Positions 39,492 through 47,652 of a stretch of 64,000 bases of DNA are shown in pieces (the first letter of the stretch is position 1; every line of letters starts with the position of its first letter). The stretch spans positions 1-64,000 of the forward strand of contig JACKDR010000018.1 in the NCBI GenBank assembly GCA_020633495.1, given 5' to 3'. The notes under the pieces were generated by a model that worked only from the letters and a program-made list of their open reading frames with translations, did no database searches and had not been told where the DNA came from. The position numbers were made by a program, and so were the translations under genes. The DNA comes from Kofleriaceae bacterium. Lineage in GTDB: Bacteria > Myxococcota_A > Polyangia > Haliangiales > Haliangiaceae.

Positions 39492-40661
39492 GTGGATCGA
39501 GATCTGCTGCGCCTGCTCGTCGGGGACGTCGATGGCGACGCGGTGGCCGCGTGGCGGCGGGCCAGCGACGCGCTGGTCGCCGCCGGCGCGCCGCCGGGCG
39601 CCCTGCCCCGCCTGGCGCTGGCCGCGCGCTACGCCGACGCGCTCGACGACGTCGACGCGGTGGTCGCCCGGTTGCGCCACGTCGGTCCCGAGGGCGTGGC
39701 CGCGGCCCGCGCCCGCCACGGCGCCGGCGCCGCCACCGTGCTGGCGGCGCGCGACGTCCTGCTGCACGAGCTCGCCGGCCTCGACGACGCCGAGCTGGTC
39801 GGCGCGATCGCCGCCGACACCGCGCTCGCGGTGGCCGCGCTCGAGGCGCTGCGCGATCCCGACGAGCACGTCACCGGGCGCGTCGTCGGCGCGCTGCCGC
39901 TGGTCGCGGCGCTGGCGACGCCAGCGCCGCCGCCGGTCGAGCACGAGGCGCCGCCGGCGGGGGTGACGGCGCGGCCGCTGCTCGATCACGTCGCGGTGCG
40001 CGCGCTCGATCGCAAGCTGGCCGGGCTCGAGCGGCGCGACGCCGCCCGGTTCCAGCCCGGCGGCGGCCTGTCGGCGACCGCGTTCGCGGCGGCGGCGGCG
40101 ACGCTCGACGACGTCCGCGGCGCCGGCCTGCTCGGCGCGGTGCGGCTGGCGCTGCTCCACCTCGACGTCGCCAAGGGCGGCGACGCCGCGACCCGGCGCG
40201 CCTGGCAGGCCGCCGGCGTCGACGTCACGATCCACAACCTGGCGGCGGCGCGGCTGGTCGAGCGCGGCGCGCTGGCCCACCCGCACCGCGCGCTGATCGT
40301 CGCGCTGGTCGAGAGCCACGGCCTGGCCGGCCAGAGCCTGCGCGGCGAGACCCCGCGCCCGGCGTTCGCGCGGTGGATCGCGCGGATCGCGGCGCTGCGC
40401 GCCGAGCTGGCGGTGACGCTCGGCGTCGACGAGGCCAGCGCGGCGGCGCTGGCGTGCGCGTGCCTGCACGTGATCGACGTCGTCGACACCGCGGCGGTGC
40501 GCGAGGGCCTGGTCGACGACCGCCTGCTCGCCGGCCTCGAGGGCGTGCGCGACTGGCTGACCGCGGCGTGCCAGGGCCCGGCCGCGCCGGTCGCCGAGGT
40601 CGAGGCCCGGCTGGTCGCCGAGGCCGCGCCGCGCGCGCGCCGGTCGAGCGGCTGGCGCTGA
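39492..40661 (+). CDS. N-terminal part of a frame-split methyltransferase-associated protein
   Basis: This 389-residue frame opens with GTG at 39492 (MDRDLLRLL). It is nearly all Ala-, Leu-, Arg- and Asp-rich helix, with no motif that I recognise. The sense ends EARLVAEAAPRA, after which the frame gives an unlikely tail (RRSSGWR) and stops at 40661. The next frame continues the same style from 40640. One missing base in the alternating CG run at 40628-40640 would join the two parts into a single protein of about 880 residues. It is therefore either a split gene or an assembly indel. Function of this half unknown. Confidence 0.55.
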   Translation: MDRDLLRLLVGDVDGDAVAAWRRASDALVAAGAPPGALPRLALAARYADALDDVDAVVARLRHVGPEGVAAARARHGAGAATVLAARDVLLHELAGLDDAELVGAIAADTALAVAALEALRDPDEHVTGRVVGALPLVAALATPAPPPVEHEAPPAGVTARPLLDHVAVRALDRKLAGLERRDAARFQPGGGLSATAFAAAAATLDDVRGAGLLGAVRLALLHLDVAKGGDAATRRAWQAAGVDVTIHNLAAARLVERGALAHPHRALIVALVESHGLAGQSLRGETPRPAFARWIARIAALRAELAVTLGVDEASAAALACACLHVIDVVDTAAVREGLVDDRLLAGLEGVRDWLTAACQGPAAPVAEVEARLVAEAAPRARRSSGWR

Positions 40662-42130
40662 CCGAGCGGCTGGCGCGGCTGCGCGGCGGCCGCCAGCGCG
40701 CCGGCGAGCCCCGCGACGACGTCGAGGCCGCGCTGGCCGCGCTCGACGACGCCACCGTCGTGGCCCTGGCCGCCGCGCTCGCCGCCTGCCAGCTGTGGTA
40801 CTGCGAGGCCGCGACCGGCGCGCTGTCGCCGGGCGGCCAGCTGCGGGTCCTGGCCGCGGCGTGCGGCGCCGCCCGCCGCGCCGGCGTCGACGTCGCGCGG
40901 CCGTGGCACGCCCAGCTGCTGCCGCTGGTGGCGCGGCTCGGCGGCGACGCCCCGGTGACCCGGTACCGGGTCCGGCTGGTCGAGGCGGTGCTGGCGCCGC
41001 GCGCGGTCGCCGACCTGATGTCCGGTGGACCGGACGACCAGGTCGGCCACGTCCTGGGCGCGATCGAGACCCGGCTCGGCGACGACGCCGCGGTGGTCGT
41101 CGACTTCCGCGACAGCGACGAGGCGTCGGCGCTGCTGACGCTGCTGGCGATCTACGAGACCAAGTCGTCGGCGGCGTTCCACGCCACGCTCAAGGCGCTG
41201 TGCGATCTCTACGGCCTGCGCAAGGACGAGCTCGACCGGCTCCACAACGAGGCCAGCTACCTGGCGTCGATGAACGCGGCGAGGTCCGACAAGGCCCGGA
41301 TGCTCGACTTCGTGCGCCCCGGCCGCGTCGTCGAGGTCGGCCCCGGCGGCGGCGTCGTGCTCGACCTGCTCGAGGACCGCTTCGGCGACGCCGAGATCAT
41401 CGGCATCGACGTGTCGCGCGAGGTCGTGGCGGCGCTGGCGGCGCGGCGGGCCCGCGATCACCGCCGCTGGCGGGTGGTCGAGGCCGACGCCTTCGCGCTC
41501 CCCGATCACGTCGGCGCCGGCACCGTCGACACCGTCATCTTCTGCAGCGTCCTGCACGAGATCTTCAGCTACGTCGAGTATCCCGGCGACGACGGCGGCC
41601 CGCCGCGGCGGTTCCGCCTCGAGGCCGTGCGCGACCTGGTGCGCGCGGCGTGGCGGACGCTGCGGCCCGGCGGCCGGCTGGTGATCCGCGACGGCGTCGC
41701 GCCGCCGCCGGGGATCCGGCGCCTGCGCCTGCTCGCCGACGACGGCCGCGCCGCGTTCGCGCTGTTCTGCGCCCAGTTCGAGGGCTTCGCGATGACGCCG
41801 CGCGATCTGCCCGACGGCCGCGTCGAGCTGCCGGCGCACCACGCGATGGAGTTCCTCTACACCTACACCTGGGGCCCCGAGAGCTTCCCGTACGAGGTCC
41901 GCGAGCAGTACGGCGTGATGACCTACGCCGCCTACGGCGAGGCGCTGCTGGGCTGGCTCGCCGACGACGCCCACCCGCCGCGGCTCTTGCCGCTGCCGGC
42001 CGCCTACGCCAGCTACCTGCAGCCGGGCTACGTCGAGGCGCTGGCGACGCGGGTCGAGGTCACCGACGAGCACGACCGGCCGGTGCCGCTGCCCGACTCC
42101 AACTGCCTGATCGTCGTCGAGAAGACCTGA
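40640..42130 (+). CDS. Class I SAM-dependent methyltransferase (C-terminal part of the frame-split gene)
   Basis: This frame has no obvious start of its own; the nearest in-frame GTG is at 40760. It holds about 130 helical residues, then a Rossmann methyltransferase. Motif I is VEVGPGGGVVLDLLEDRFG, motif II contains IIGIDVS, and the later motif is TVIFCSVLHEIFSYVEYP followed by LRPGGRLVIRDG. This is a clear small-molecule methyltransferase fold. A C-terminal region of about 120 residues (AMEFLYTYTWGPESFPYE and on) is extra. The acceptor is unknown. It should be read together with the preceding entry. Confidence 0.75.
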   Translation, partial: PVERLALTERLARLRGGRQRAGEPRDDVEAALAALDDATVVALAAALAACQLWYCEAATGALSPGGQLRVLAAACGAARRAGVDVARPWHAQLLPLVARLGGDAPVTRYRVRLVEAVLAPRAVADLMSGGPDDQVGHVLGAIETRLGDDAAVVVDFRDSDEASALLTLLAIYETKSSAAFHATLKALCDLYGLRKDELDRLHNEASYLASMNAARSDKARMLDFVRPGRVVEVGPGGGVVLDLLEDRFGDAEIIGIDVSREVVAALAARRARDHRRWRVVEADAFALPDHVGAGTVDTVIFCSVLHEIFSYVEYPGDDGGPPRRFRLEAVRDLVRAAWRTLRPGGRLVIRDGVAPPPGIRRLRLLADDGRAAFALFCAQFEGFAMTPRDLPDGRVELPAHHAMEFLYTYTWGPESFPYEVREQYGVMTYAAYGEALLGWLADDAHPPRLLPLPAAYASYLQPGYVEALATRVEVTDEHDRPVPLPDSNCLIVVEKT

Positions 42131-42539
42131 GCACCGGCGCGCGTATCGTGACCGGGTCGCGCCGCACGCTCTGCTCACGCCGAGCGGCGCAGCCGCTCAC
42201 CCTCCGCTCCTAACGAACTGCCGGGCCAAGCCGCTGATCTTGCGTGGCGCAGCGATCGGCTGACCGCGCGGTTGGGCCTGACCGCACTCACCCCGAGCGG
42301 AGGGGGAGGTGCGCAGCACCGACCCCGGAGTCGAGGGGGCGGGCACCGGTGCGCCGCCGAGACCGCACCGATCTACGCCCTCTCGACTACGCCCTCGCGG
42401 CTGCGCCGCTCGGGCTCCGCTCGAGGTGAGCGAACCACGTCGACCAGGCGACCTGACCCGGTTCGTCTTGCGGCAGATCTCCGACGGCCGTCGGTCGAAC
42501 GCTCCGGGTGAGCGAGGTCGAGAGATGCGTCGATGCGTT
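42131..42539. other. 409-base gap without a gene, holding inverted repeats
   Basis: No open frame with codon use like the neighbours is seen. GAGCGGCGCAGCCG at 42182-42195 is repeated in inverse at 42398-42411 (CGGCTGCGCCGCTC), perfect over 14 bases. The right side also carries the second copy of the 66-bp repeat. The DNA could be the remnant of a small mobile element, but no transposase is present. Confidence 0.5.
42439..42504 (-). repeat. 66-bp interspersed repeat, copy 2
   Basis: This is the inverse copy of 22338-22403, with seven mismatches in 66 positions and no gap. A perfect 14-bp palindrome CCGACGGCCGTCGG lies inside this copy; copy 1 has one mismatch there. Confidence 0.75.
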
Positions 42540-43241
42540 CTAGCCGCCCCAGCGGGTCGCCGGGATCAGCGCCGCCGCGGTGATCGCGGCGAGCGCCAGG
42601 CCGCCGAGCACCGCGACGACGATCGCCAGGGGCCGGCGCGACGTGAACGTCGAGGCCGGCACCAGCCAGCCCACCGGCGCGCCGACCACGCCGCCCGCCA
42701 GCGCGGCGCGGATGTCGCCGCCGGTGACGAACGTGAACAAGAGGACCAGGACCGCGAAGCGCAGCAGATCGTCGCGGACGCGGCGACCGGCCCAGCCGCC
42801 CTCGACCCGGGCGACGCGGTGGCCGGCGGCGGCGCCCATCGTGACCAGCGCCATCGTGCCGGCCGAGGCCCCGACCTCGACGCCGTGGATGCCGAGGTGG
42901 CTCGACGCCAGCGCCGCGACCGTGCCGAGTCCGACGAACGCCAGCAGCGTCACCGCCTTGCCGTAGAGCTCGTCGAACAGCGTCACCACGACGGTGACGG
43001 TGGCCAGATCGAAGAGCAGGTGGACCGGTCCGACGTTGAGGACCAGCGCGACGGCGGCCCGCCACCACGCGCCGCCGTCGCCCGCCGGCAGGTTGCCGCC
43101 GTGCGCGATCAGGACGTCCGGCGGCAGCGTGATCGCGAACGGCCACGGCGACGCCAGCGCGGCGCGCACGTAGACCGCCAGCATCGCCAGGACGATCAGG
43201 GTCAGCGACGAGCGCAGCGTCGGCAGGCGGGGCCGGGGCAC
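42540..43241 (-). CDS. Rhomboid-like membrane protein lacking the catalytic His
   Basis: This 233-residue protein has about six membrane spans. Rhomboid features are VGPVHLLFDLATVTVV (family HLxxN position) and GASAGTMALV, the GxSx Ser motif. In the last core helix the family His (AHxxG) is replaced: the sequence reads GDIRAALAGGVVGAPVG. Without the His it is unlikely to be a protease, which would make it a rhomboid pseudoprotease. It is convergent with the preceding gap and follows the citrate synthase gene by nine bases on the same strand. Confidence 0.7.
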   Translation of the reverse strand: MPRPRLPTLRSSLTLIVLAMLAVYVRAALASPWPFAITLPPDVLIAHGGNLPAGDGGAWWRAAVALVLNVGPVHLLFDLATVTVVVTLFDELYGKAVTLLAFVGLGTVAALASSHLGIHGVEVGASAGTMALVTMGAAAGHRVARVEGGWAGRRVRDDLLRFAVLVLLFTFVTGGDIRAALAGGVVGAPVGWLVPASTFTSRRPLAIVVAVLGGLALAAITAAALIPATRWGG

Positions 43242-43250
43242 CGCCGGACT

Positions 43251-44402
43251 CTACCCGATCGCGACCGCCGGCCCCACGTAGCGCGACGCCGGCCGGATCA
43301 GGCGGCCGGTGCGGACCTGCTCGGCGACGTGCGCGGTCCAGCCCGCGACCCGGCCGACCGCGAACGTCGGCGTGAAGGCCTGGCGCGGCAGGCCGACCGC
43401 GTCGAGCAGCACCGCGGTGTAGAACTCGACGTTGGCGCACAGCGGCCGGTCCGGGCGCCGCGCGCGCAAGAGCGCGGTGGCGGCGCGCTCGACGGCGCGG
43501 GCCAGGGCGAGGCGCGCGGTCGCCGGCGCCGCGCCGCCGGTCACCACCGCGGCCTCGAGCGCGGCGAGCGCGCGCTCGAGCACCGCGGCGCGCGGATCGC
43601 GGACCCGGTAGACCCGGTGGCCCATGCCCATGATGCGGCGGCCGGCCGCCAGCTCGTCGCGCAGCCAGGCGTCGGCGCGCGCCGGATCGCCGATGGCGTC
43701 GAGCATGTCGAGGACCGGGCCGGGGGCGCCGCCGTGCAGCGGCCCCTTGAGCGCGCCGATCGCCGCGACCACCGCCGACACCACGTCGGAGCCGGTCGAC
43801 GCCACCACCCGGGCTGCGAAGGTCGAGGCGTTCATGCCGTGATCGGCGACCGTGACGAGGTAGGCATCGAGCGCGCGGGCGCGCGCCGCGTCGGCGGCGC
43901 CGGTGGCCAGCCGCAGGTAGTCGGCGGCGTGGCCGGCCATCGGGTCGGGCGCGAGCGGCGCGGCGCCGGCGCGGCGCCGCAGCCACGCCGCGGCGGCGAC
44001 TGCGACCGCGCCGGTGACCGCGACCGCGTCGGCGGCGAGGTCGCCGGTCACCGGTGTGGGCGACGGCGGCGCGCAGCGCGTCCATGCCGTCGCGGGCGTC
44101 GAGCGCGTCGCCGGTCGCGGCCAGGCGCGCCGCGGCCGCGACCGCGCGGCGCCGAGGGCGGCGCCGACGTCGGCGGCCGGCAGCCCGGCGGCGCGCCACA
44201 GCGCGGCGAGGCCGTCCTCGAAGCCGGCGGTGGCGGCGAGGGTCTCGACGTCGCGGCCGGCGATGATCAGCCGGCCGCGGGCGCCGTCGACGTCGGACAG
44301 CGCGGTGTCGGCGGCGATCACGCCCTCGAGGCCGGCGGCGGTGGCGGCGGCGGTGGCGCCCGCGGGGGCGAGCGGCGGCGGGGTCGGCGAGGTGGCGTCC
44401 AT
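43251..44402 (-). CDS. Citrate synthase-family enzyme with a pair of compensating frame shifts
   Basis: This 383-residue product is a type II-like citrate/2-methylcitrate synthase. The catalytic residues are seen in DHGMNASTFA (His), GMGHRVYRV (His) and NVEFYTAVLL, where Glu stands in the Asp position. The N-terminal half is broken. Between about 44145 and 44055 the given frame reads SRPRRAWPRPATRSTPATAW, while the neighbouring frame gives a typical sequence (AVAAAARLAATGDALDARDG). After this the first frame resumes. One inserted and one missing base explain it. Start ATG at 44402 after AAGGAG. It diverges from a second citrate synthase 35 bases away. Confidence 0.8.
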   Translation of the reverse strand: MDATSPTPPPLAPAGATAAATAAGLEGVIAADTALSDVDGARGRLIIAGRDVETLAATAGFEDGLAALWRAAGLPAADVGAALGAARSRPRRAWPRPATRSTPATAWTRCAPPSPTPVTGDLAADAVAVTGAVAVAAAAWLRRRAGAAPLAPDPMAGHAADYLRLATGAADAARARALDAYLVTVADHGMNASTFAARVVASTGSDVVSAVVAAIGALKGPLHGGAPGPVLDMLDAIGDPARADAWLRDELAAGRRIMGMGHRVYRVRDPRAAVLERALAALEAAVVTGGAAPATARLALARAVERAATALLRARRPDRPLCANVEFYTAVLLDAVGLPRQAFTPTFAVGRVAGWTAHVAEQVRTGRLIRPASRYVGPAVAIG

Positions 44403-44425
44403 GGGATCTCCTTGCCGTCAGGTGT

Positions 44426-44471
44426 ATGGTTGACGGCATGGTTGATCAACGTGGATTCGACAATCAACCAT
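44426..44471. promoter_or_regulatory. ATGGTTGA operator repeats between the divergent citrate synthases
   Basis: The half-site ATGGTTGA occurs at 44426-44433 and 44438-44445 and in inverse (TCAACCAT) at 44464-44471. GTTGATCAAC at 44441-44450 is a 10-bp palindrome. The half-sites lie over the start region of the HTH-citrate synthase and the upstream region of the minus-strand gene. A minus-strand promoter TTGATC-N17-TACACC can be drawn through them. The HTH domain encoded here is the natural candidate binder. Confidence 0.55.
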
Positions 44472-45697
44472 GGCTGTCGGCGGCCGACGCGTGCGCCGCC
44501 CTCGGCATCGCGCGCAAGAGCCTGTACGCGTACGTGTCGCGCGGGCTGATCCGCAGCGCGCCCGGCGACCGCGGCCGGGCCCGCCGCTACGCCCGCGACG
44601 ACGTCGACCGGCTGGTGACCCGGCACCGCGCCCGCGCCGGCCACGGCGCGGTGGCGGCGGACGCGCTGCGCTGGGGCGAGCCGGTGCTCGACACCGCGAT
44701 CAGCGCGGTCGATCCGGCGCGCGGCCCGATGTACCGCGGCCACGCCGCGGTCGAGCTGGCCGGGCGCGGCGTCGGCTTCGAGGCGGTCGCCGAGCTGCTG
44801 TGGACCGGGACCGCGCCGGCCGGCGCCGCGCCCGCCTGGACCGACGCGGCGACGCCGCCGTGGCCGGCGCTGGCCCGGCTGCTGCCGGCGGGCGCAGCGC
44901 CGGTCGACGCCCTGCCGCTGACCGTCGCGGCCCTGGCGGTGCGCGACGCCGATCGCCACCGCCCCGACGACGACGCGACCCGCGCCACCGCGCGCCGGCT
45001 GGTCCCGGCGCTGGCCGCGGCGTGCGCCCTGCCCGACGGCGCGGCGGCGGCCGCCGCGGCCCAGGCGCCCACCGTCGCCGCCGTCCTGGCCCGCGCCCTC
45101 GGCGCCTGCGCCACCAGCGCCGCGGCGGCGGCCGCCGCCGCCGTCGAGACCGCGCTGGTCCTGCTCGCCGACCACGAGCTCAACGCCTCGACCTTCGCGA
45201 CCTGGTCGCGGCCTCGACCGGCGCCGACCTCTACGCGTGCCTCGCCGCCGGCCTCGCCGCGGTGTCGGGGCCGCGTCACGCGGCGCCGCCGAGCGCTACG
45301 CCGCGCTGATCGACGAGGCCGGCACGCCGCGCCGCGCCCGCGCCACCATCCGCGAGCGCCTGCGGCGCGGCGACCCGTCCCCGGCTTCGCCCACCCGCTG
45401 TACCCCGACGGCGACCCGCGCACCGCGCCGCTGCTGGCGCTGGCCTGCCGCGTCGGCGCGCCGCCCCGCGTCCGCACCGCGCTCGCCCTCGCCGCCGCCG
45501 GCACCGACGCCGTCGGCGCCGCGCCCACCTGCGACATCGGCCTCGCCGCCCTCGCCGCCGCGCTCGACCTCCGCCCCGGCGCCGCCGCCGCGATCTTCGC
45601 CGTCGCCCGCACCGCCGGCTGGGTCGCGCACACCCTCGAGCAGCGCGCCGCCGGCTTCCTGATCCGCCCGCGCGCGCGCACGACGACGGCGCCGTGA
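44438..45697 (+). CDS. HTH-citrate synthase fusion with three cancelling frame shifts
   Basis: The 419-residue product starts (ATG 44438; alternative ATG 44426) with a MerR/excisionase-like HTH, LSAADACAALGIARKSLYAY then RRYARDDVDRL. A citrate synthase-family domain follows, with LADHELNASTFAT (His position altered to HEL) and GFAHPLYPDGDPR. This HTH fusion type is known in proteobacteria. From about 45200 to 45385 the frame gives an Arg-rich nonsense block. The proper sense runs in two other frames (LVAASTGADLYACLAAGL, then YAALIDEAGTPRRARATI) before the first resumes. Three single-base losses would do this. A functional enzyme is doubtful as drawn. Confidence 0.75.
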   Translation: MVDQRGFDNQPWLSAADACAALGIARKSLYAYVSRGLIRSAPGDRGRARRYARDDVDRLVTRHRARAGHGAVAADALRWGEPVLDTAISAVDPARGPMYRGHAAVELAGRGVGFEAVAELLWTGTAPAGAAPAWTDAATPPWPALARLLPAGAAPVDALPLTVAALAVRDADRHRPDDDATRATARRLVPALAAACALPDGAAAAAAAQAPTVAAVLARALGACATSAAAAAAAAVETALVLLADHELNASTFATWSRPRPAPTSTRASPPASPRCRGRVTRRRRALRRADRRGRHAAPRPRHHPRAPAARRPVPGFAHPLYPDGDPRTAPLLALACRVGAPPRVRTALALAAAGTDAVGAAPTCDIGLAALAAALDLRPGAAAAIFAVARTAGWVAHTLEQRAAGFLIRPRARTTTAP

Positions 45698-45877
45698 CTG
45701 GCGCCGCGACCTCCCGCCGCGCCCCCCCCCCCGCCGCTGCGCGGCGGTGACCGCGCGCCCAGCGCGACGGTGCGATGAAGCCCACGCGCTCCCGATGCCT
45801 CGCCCGTTGCGGGCGGCACGCTCGCGTCGACGAGCCACCGGGCACTCGCGAGTTTCTCCAGGAGCGACGGCTTCGAG

Positions 45878-46504
45878 TCACCTCGTCGCCGTCACGGCGG
45901 ACAAGGGAACCGGCAGCGGCAGCGGATCCGTCGTCAGCCACCGATACCGTCCGCTCACCCACCACCATGTCGTGCCATCGGGAAGCGTCTTGGAAATGAC
46001 GTTGGCGGCACCAGGATCCGCAACGTATTCGATCGTCAGGACGGCCTGCGTCGCCGCCTCGATCGGATGCGTCAGAGCTGCGACGTACGGCGCTCGCGCC
46101 GGCAGAGCCAGGAATGCCGTGCGTGTCGCGCTCGCGCCCGGCTCGATGCTCCGGACGTCTCGCACGGCCGGGAGCGCGTCGCCGAGCGCGAGACCTCGCA
46201 GCAACTCGATCGTCTGCGCCTCCTCGGTGGACCGCACGAGGAGCCCGTCGTCGTCGACCTGCCCGGCTGCGTCGAACGTCGCATCGAAGAGGTAGATGCG
46301 CTTGTCGGTCTCGTTGACGACGACGTAGTCGACTCTCAGGCCATCCACCTCGCCGTGGAGGGTCCACCGAAGGGACGGCACCGTCGCGTGCCGTACGGGC
46401 TCGCCGGCATCAACCAGATGGTGTGGCGCCGGAGACGGATCGACGCGACCGGGGCTCGCGGCATGACCACACGAAATCAAGAGAAGTGCGCACGCGGCAC
46501 GCAT
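45878..46504 (-). CDS. CGHA-type lipoprotein paired with an M91-like peptidase (pair 1)
   Basis: This 208-residue lipoprotein has a short signal peptide and lipobox LLISC (Cys12), followed by GHAA. A linker leads to an all-beta domain with RVDYVVVNETDKRIYLFDA, VDDDGLL, IEPGASATRT and ITIEYVADPGA-like strands. Two relatives lie at 47653-48252 and 50196-50867, and all three share these blocks. The ATG is three bases after the stop of the peptidase gene, so they are coupled. A periplasm-facing or surface inhibitor of the peptidase (immunity) is the simplest reading, but it is unproven. Confidence 0.75.
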   Translation of the reverse strand: MRAACALLLISCGHAASPGRVDPSPAPHHLVDAGEPVRHATVPSLRWTLHGEVDGLRVDYVVVNETDKRIYLFDATFDAAGQVDDDGLLVRSTEEAQTIELLRGLALGDALPAVRDVRSIEPGASATRTAFLALPARAPYVAALTHPIEAATQAVLTIEYVADPGAANVISKTLPDGTTWWWVSGRYRWLTTDPLPLPVPLSAVTATR

Positions 46505-46507
46505 CCG

Positions 46508-47566
46508 TCAATCCTCGATTCCGTCGAGGTACGAGCCCATGAACTTCGTATATCGATCCCGTTGCGCCATGCTCGCATCACCGCGGAGGCCCTTGCCGCT
46601 GCGTGCCACCCGGCGGCGCTCCGCGCGGTAGACGTTCTCCGTGAAGCGATCGCCGGCATGCCGCCCGAGACCGGTCGCCTGATGCTCCTTGGCGCGCGTG
46701 CCCAGGCTGGCGTCCTCGAGCACGCCGTCGTACGCCGCGAGTTGATCGACGATTCCTAGCAAGCCACGGGTCGCGTCGATGGGGCCAACGTCCGACGCCT
46801 CGACGCTCCCCGCATCCAGCGTGCCGTGCGTGTCGTGGAGCGCATGCACCATCTCGTGATAGAGAGCGACGTCACTGCGGATCACCGGCCCCCCAGACAT
46901 GCCGACGTCGTGATTCGGAGTGATCTGCGTCCACGTGTCCTCTCCGGTTCCTGGCTTGCCGTGTTCGTCAGGAGCGCCGAGTCCTGGATATGCCATCGTT
47001 GCGGTGATCGCGCCCGTGGTGTCCGGCTCGCCATCCAGCATGGATGGCATCAGGCGAACCTGACGGTGGATCTCCTTGCCGCCCACGGTCCTGGTGTTGT
47101 GGGCCAGTTCCCCGACCAGTTCGCGACCGCTCTCGGTCTGCATGATGTCGCCAATATCGTCCATCATGTCAGCCTTGAAGGCGTCCGGGTCTTGGCTCGT
47201 GCCGCCGTCGATCACCAGATCAGTGCGCCCGAGGCGGATGTCGCTGTAGTTCCGGACGATCTGCTCGTACTCCGCGGCGGTGACCTCGTTGGGCAGGCCC
47301 TCGCCCGGCTTGTCGTCGTCGATGATGCAGAACTTGCTCGCGAGCTCCTGCGCCGCGCGCGCACGGTCGATCCGGCCCGGCAGGTCGAGCAGCTGCGAGA
47401 ACGGGGTCAGGCCAGGCCCGGTCGCAGCGGCGGGAGCTCCCGCCGCGAGCGCGCCGGCCGAGGGCCGCTCAGCCGCGACGGTCGGTGAGGCACCGGAGCC
47501 AACTTCGGGACTCGCCGGAGCCGCAACTGACTGCGTGGCACGGAACACGTCCTCGAACACCGACAC
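46508..47566 (-). CDS. M91-like (NleD-like) zinc metallopeptidase, pair 1
   Basis: This 352-residue protein has a variable Ala/Pro/Ser N-terminal third (about 1-65, no signal peptide) and a peptidase part. The zinc motif is HEMVH (His237, Glu238, His241) in ALYHEMVHALHDTHG. Downstream, KEHQATGLGRHAGDRFTENVY resembles the M91 third-ligand region, with Glu294 as candidate. Upstream conserved blocks are NEVTAAEYEQIVRNYSDIR and DDIGDIMQTESGRELV. M91 includes the type III effector NleD, a host-kinase protease. The GTG start at 47566 is six bases after a -10 box. The cognate lipoprotein gene follows three bases after its stop. Family assignment is by pattern only. Confidence 0.75.
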   Translation of the reverse strand: MSVFEDVFRATQSVAAPASPEVGSGASPTVAAERPSAGALAAGAPAAATGPGLTPFSQLLDLPGRIDRARAAQELASKFCIIDDDKPGEGLPNEVTAAEYEQIVRNYSDIRLGRTDLVIDGGTSQDPDAFKADMMDDIGDIMQTESGRELVGELAHNTRTVGGKEIHRQVRLMPSMLDGEPDTTGAITATMAYPGLGAPDEHGKPGTGEDTWTQITPNHDVGMSGGPVIRSDVALYHEMVHALHDTHGTLDAGSVEASDVGPIDATRGLLGIVDQLAAYDGVLEDASLGTRAKEHQATGLGRHAGDRFTENVYRAERRRVARSGKGLRGDASMAQRDRYTKFMGSYLDGIED

Positions 47567-47600
47567 TCGCTCACACTACTGGAGTCAGCGAGCGAGTGTC
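47562..47600 (-). promoter_or_regulatory. 11-bp inverted repeat over the start codon of peptidase 1
   Basis: GACACTCGCTC (47562-47572) and GAGCGAGTGTC (47590-47600) are perfect inverse copies with 17 bases between. The left arm covers the GTG start codon and the right arm touches the -35 hexamer. It can act as a DNA operator. In the predicted leaderless mRNA only the left arm would be present. Confidence 0.55.
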
Positions 47601-47602
47601 CA
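47573..47602 (-). promoter_or_regulatory. Predicted leaderless promoter of peptidase 1
   Basis: Minus-strand TGGACA (complement of 47597-47602), 18 bases and TAGTGT (complement of 47573-47578), then six bases to GTG at 47566. The same geometry is found before peptidase 2 and before the orphan lipoprotein. Confidence 0.65.
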
Positions 47603-47652
47603 GCGTCAATACCCCGCTTCACCAGCGCCGCCGGTACTCGCCCGCCTGCCCA

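Noticed and set aside
45698..45877. C10 run and GC-rich spacer after the HTH-citrate synthase as a terminator or origin
   Set aside because: No stem-loop with a U run and no repeat array is present; it is ordinary intergenic DNA.
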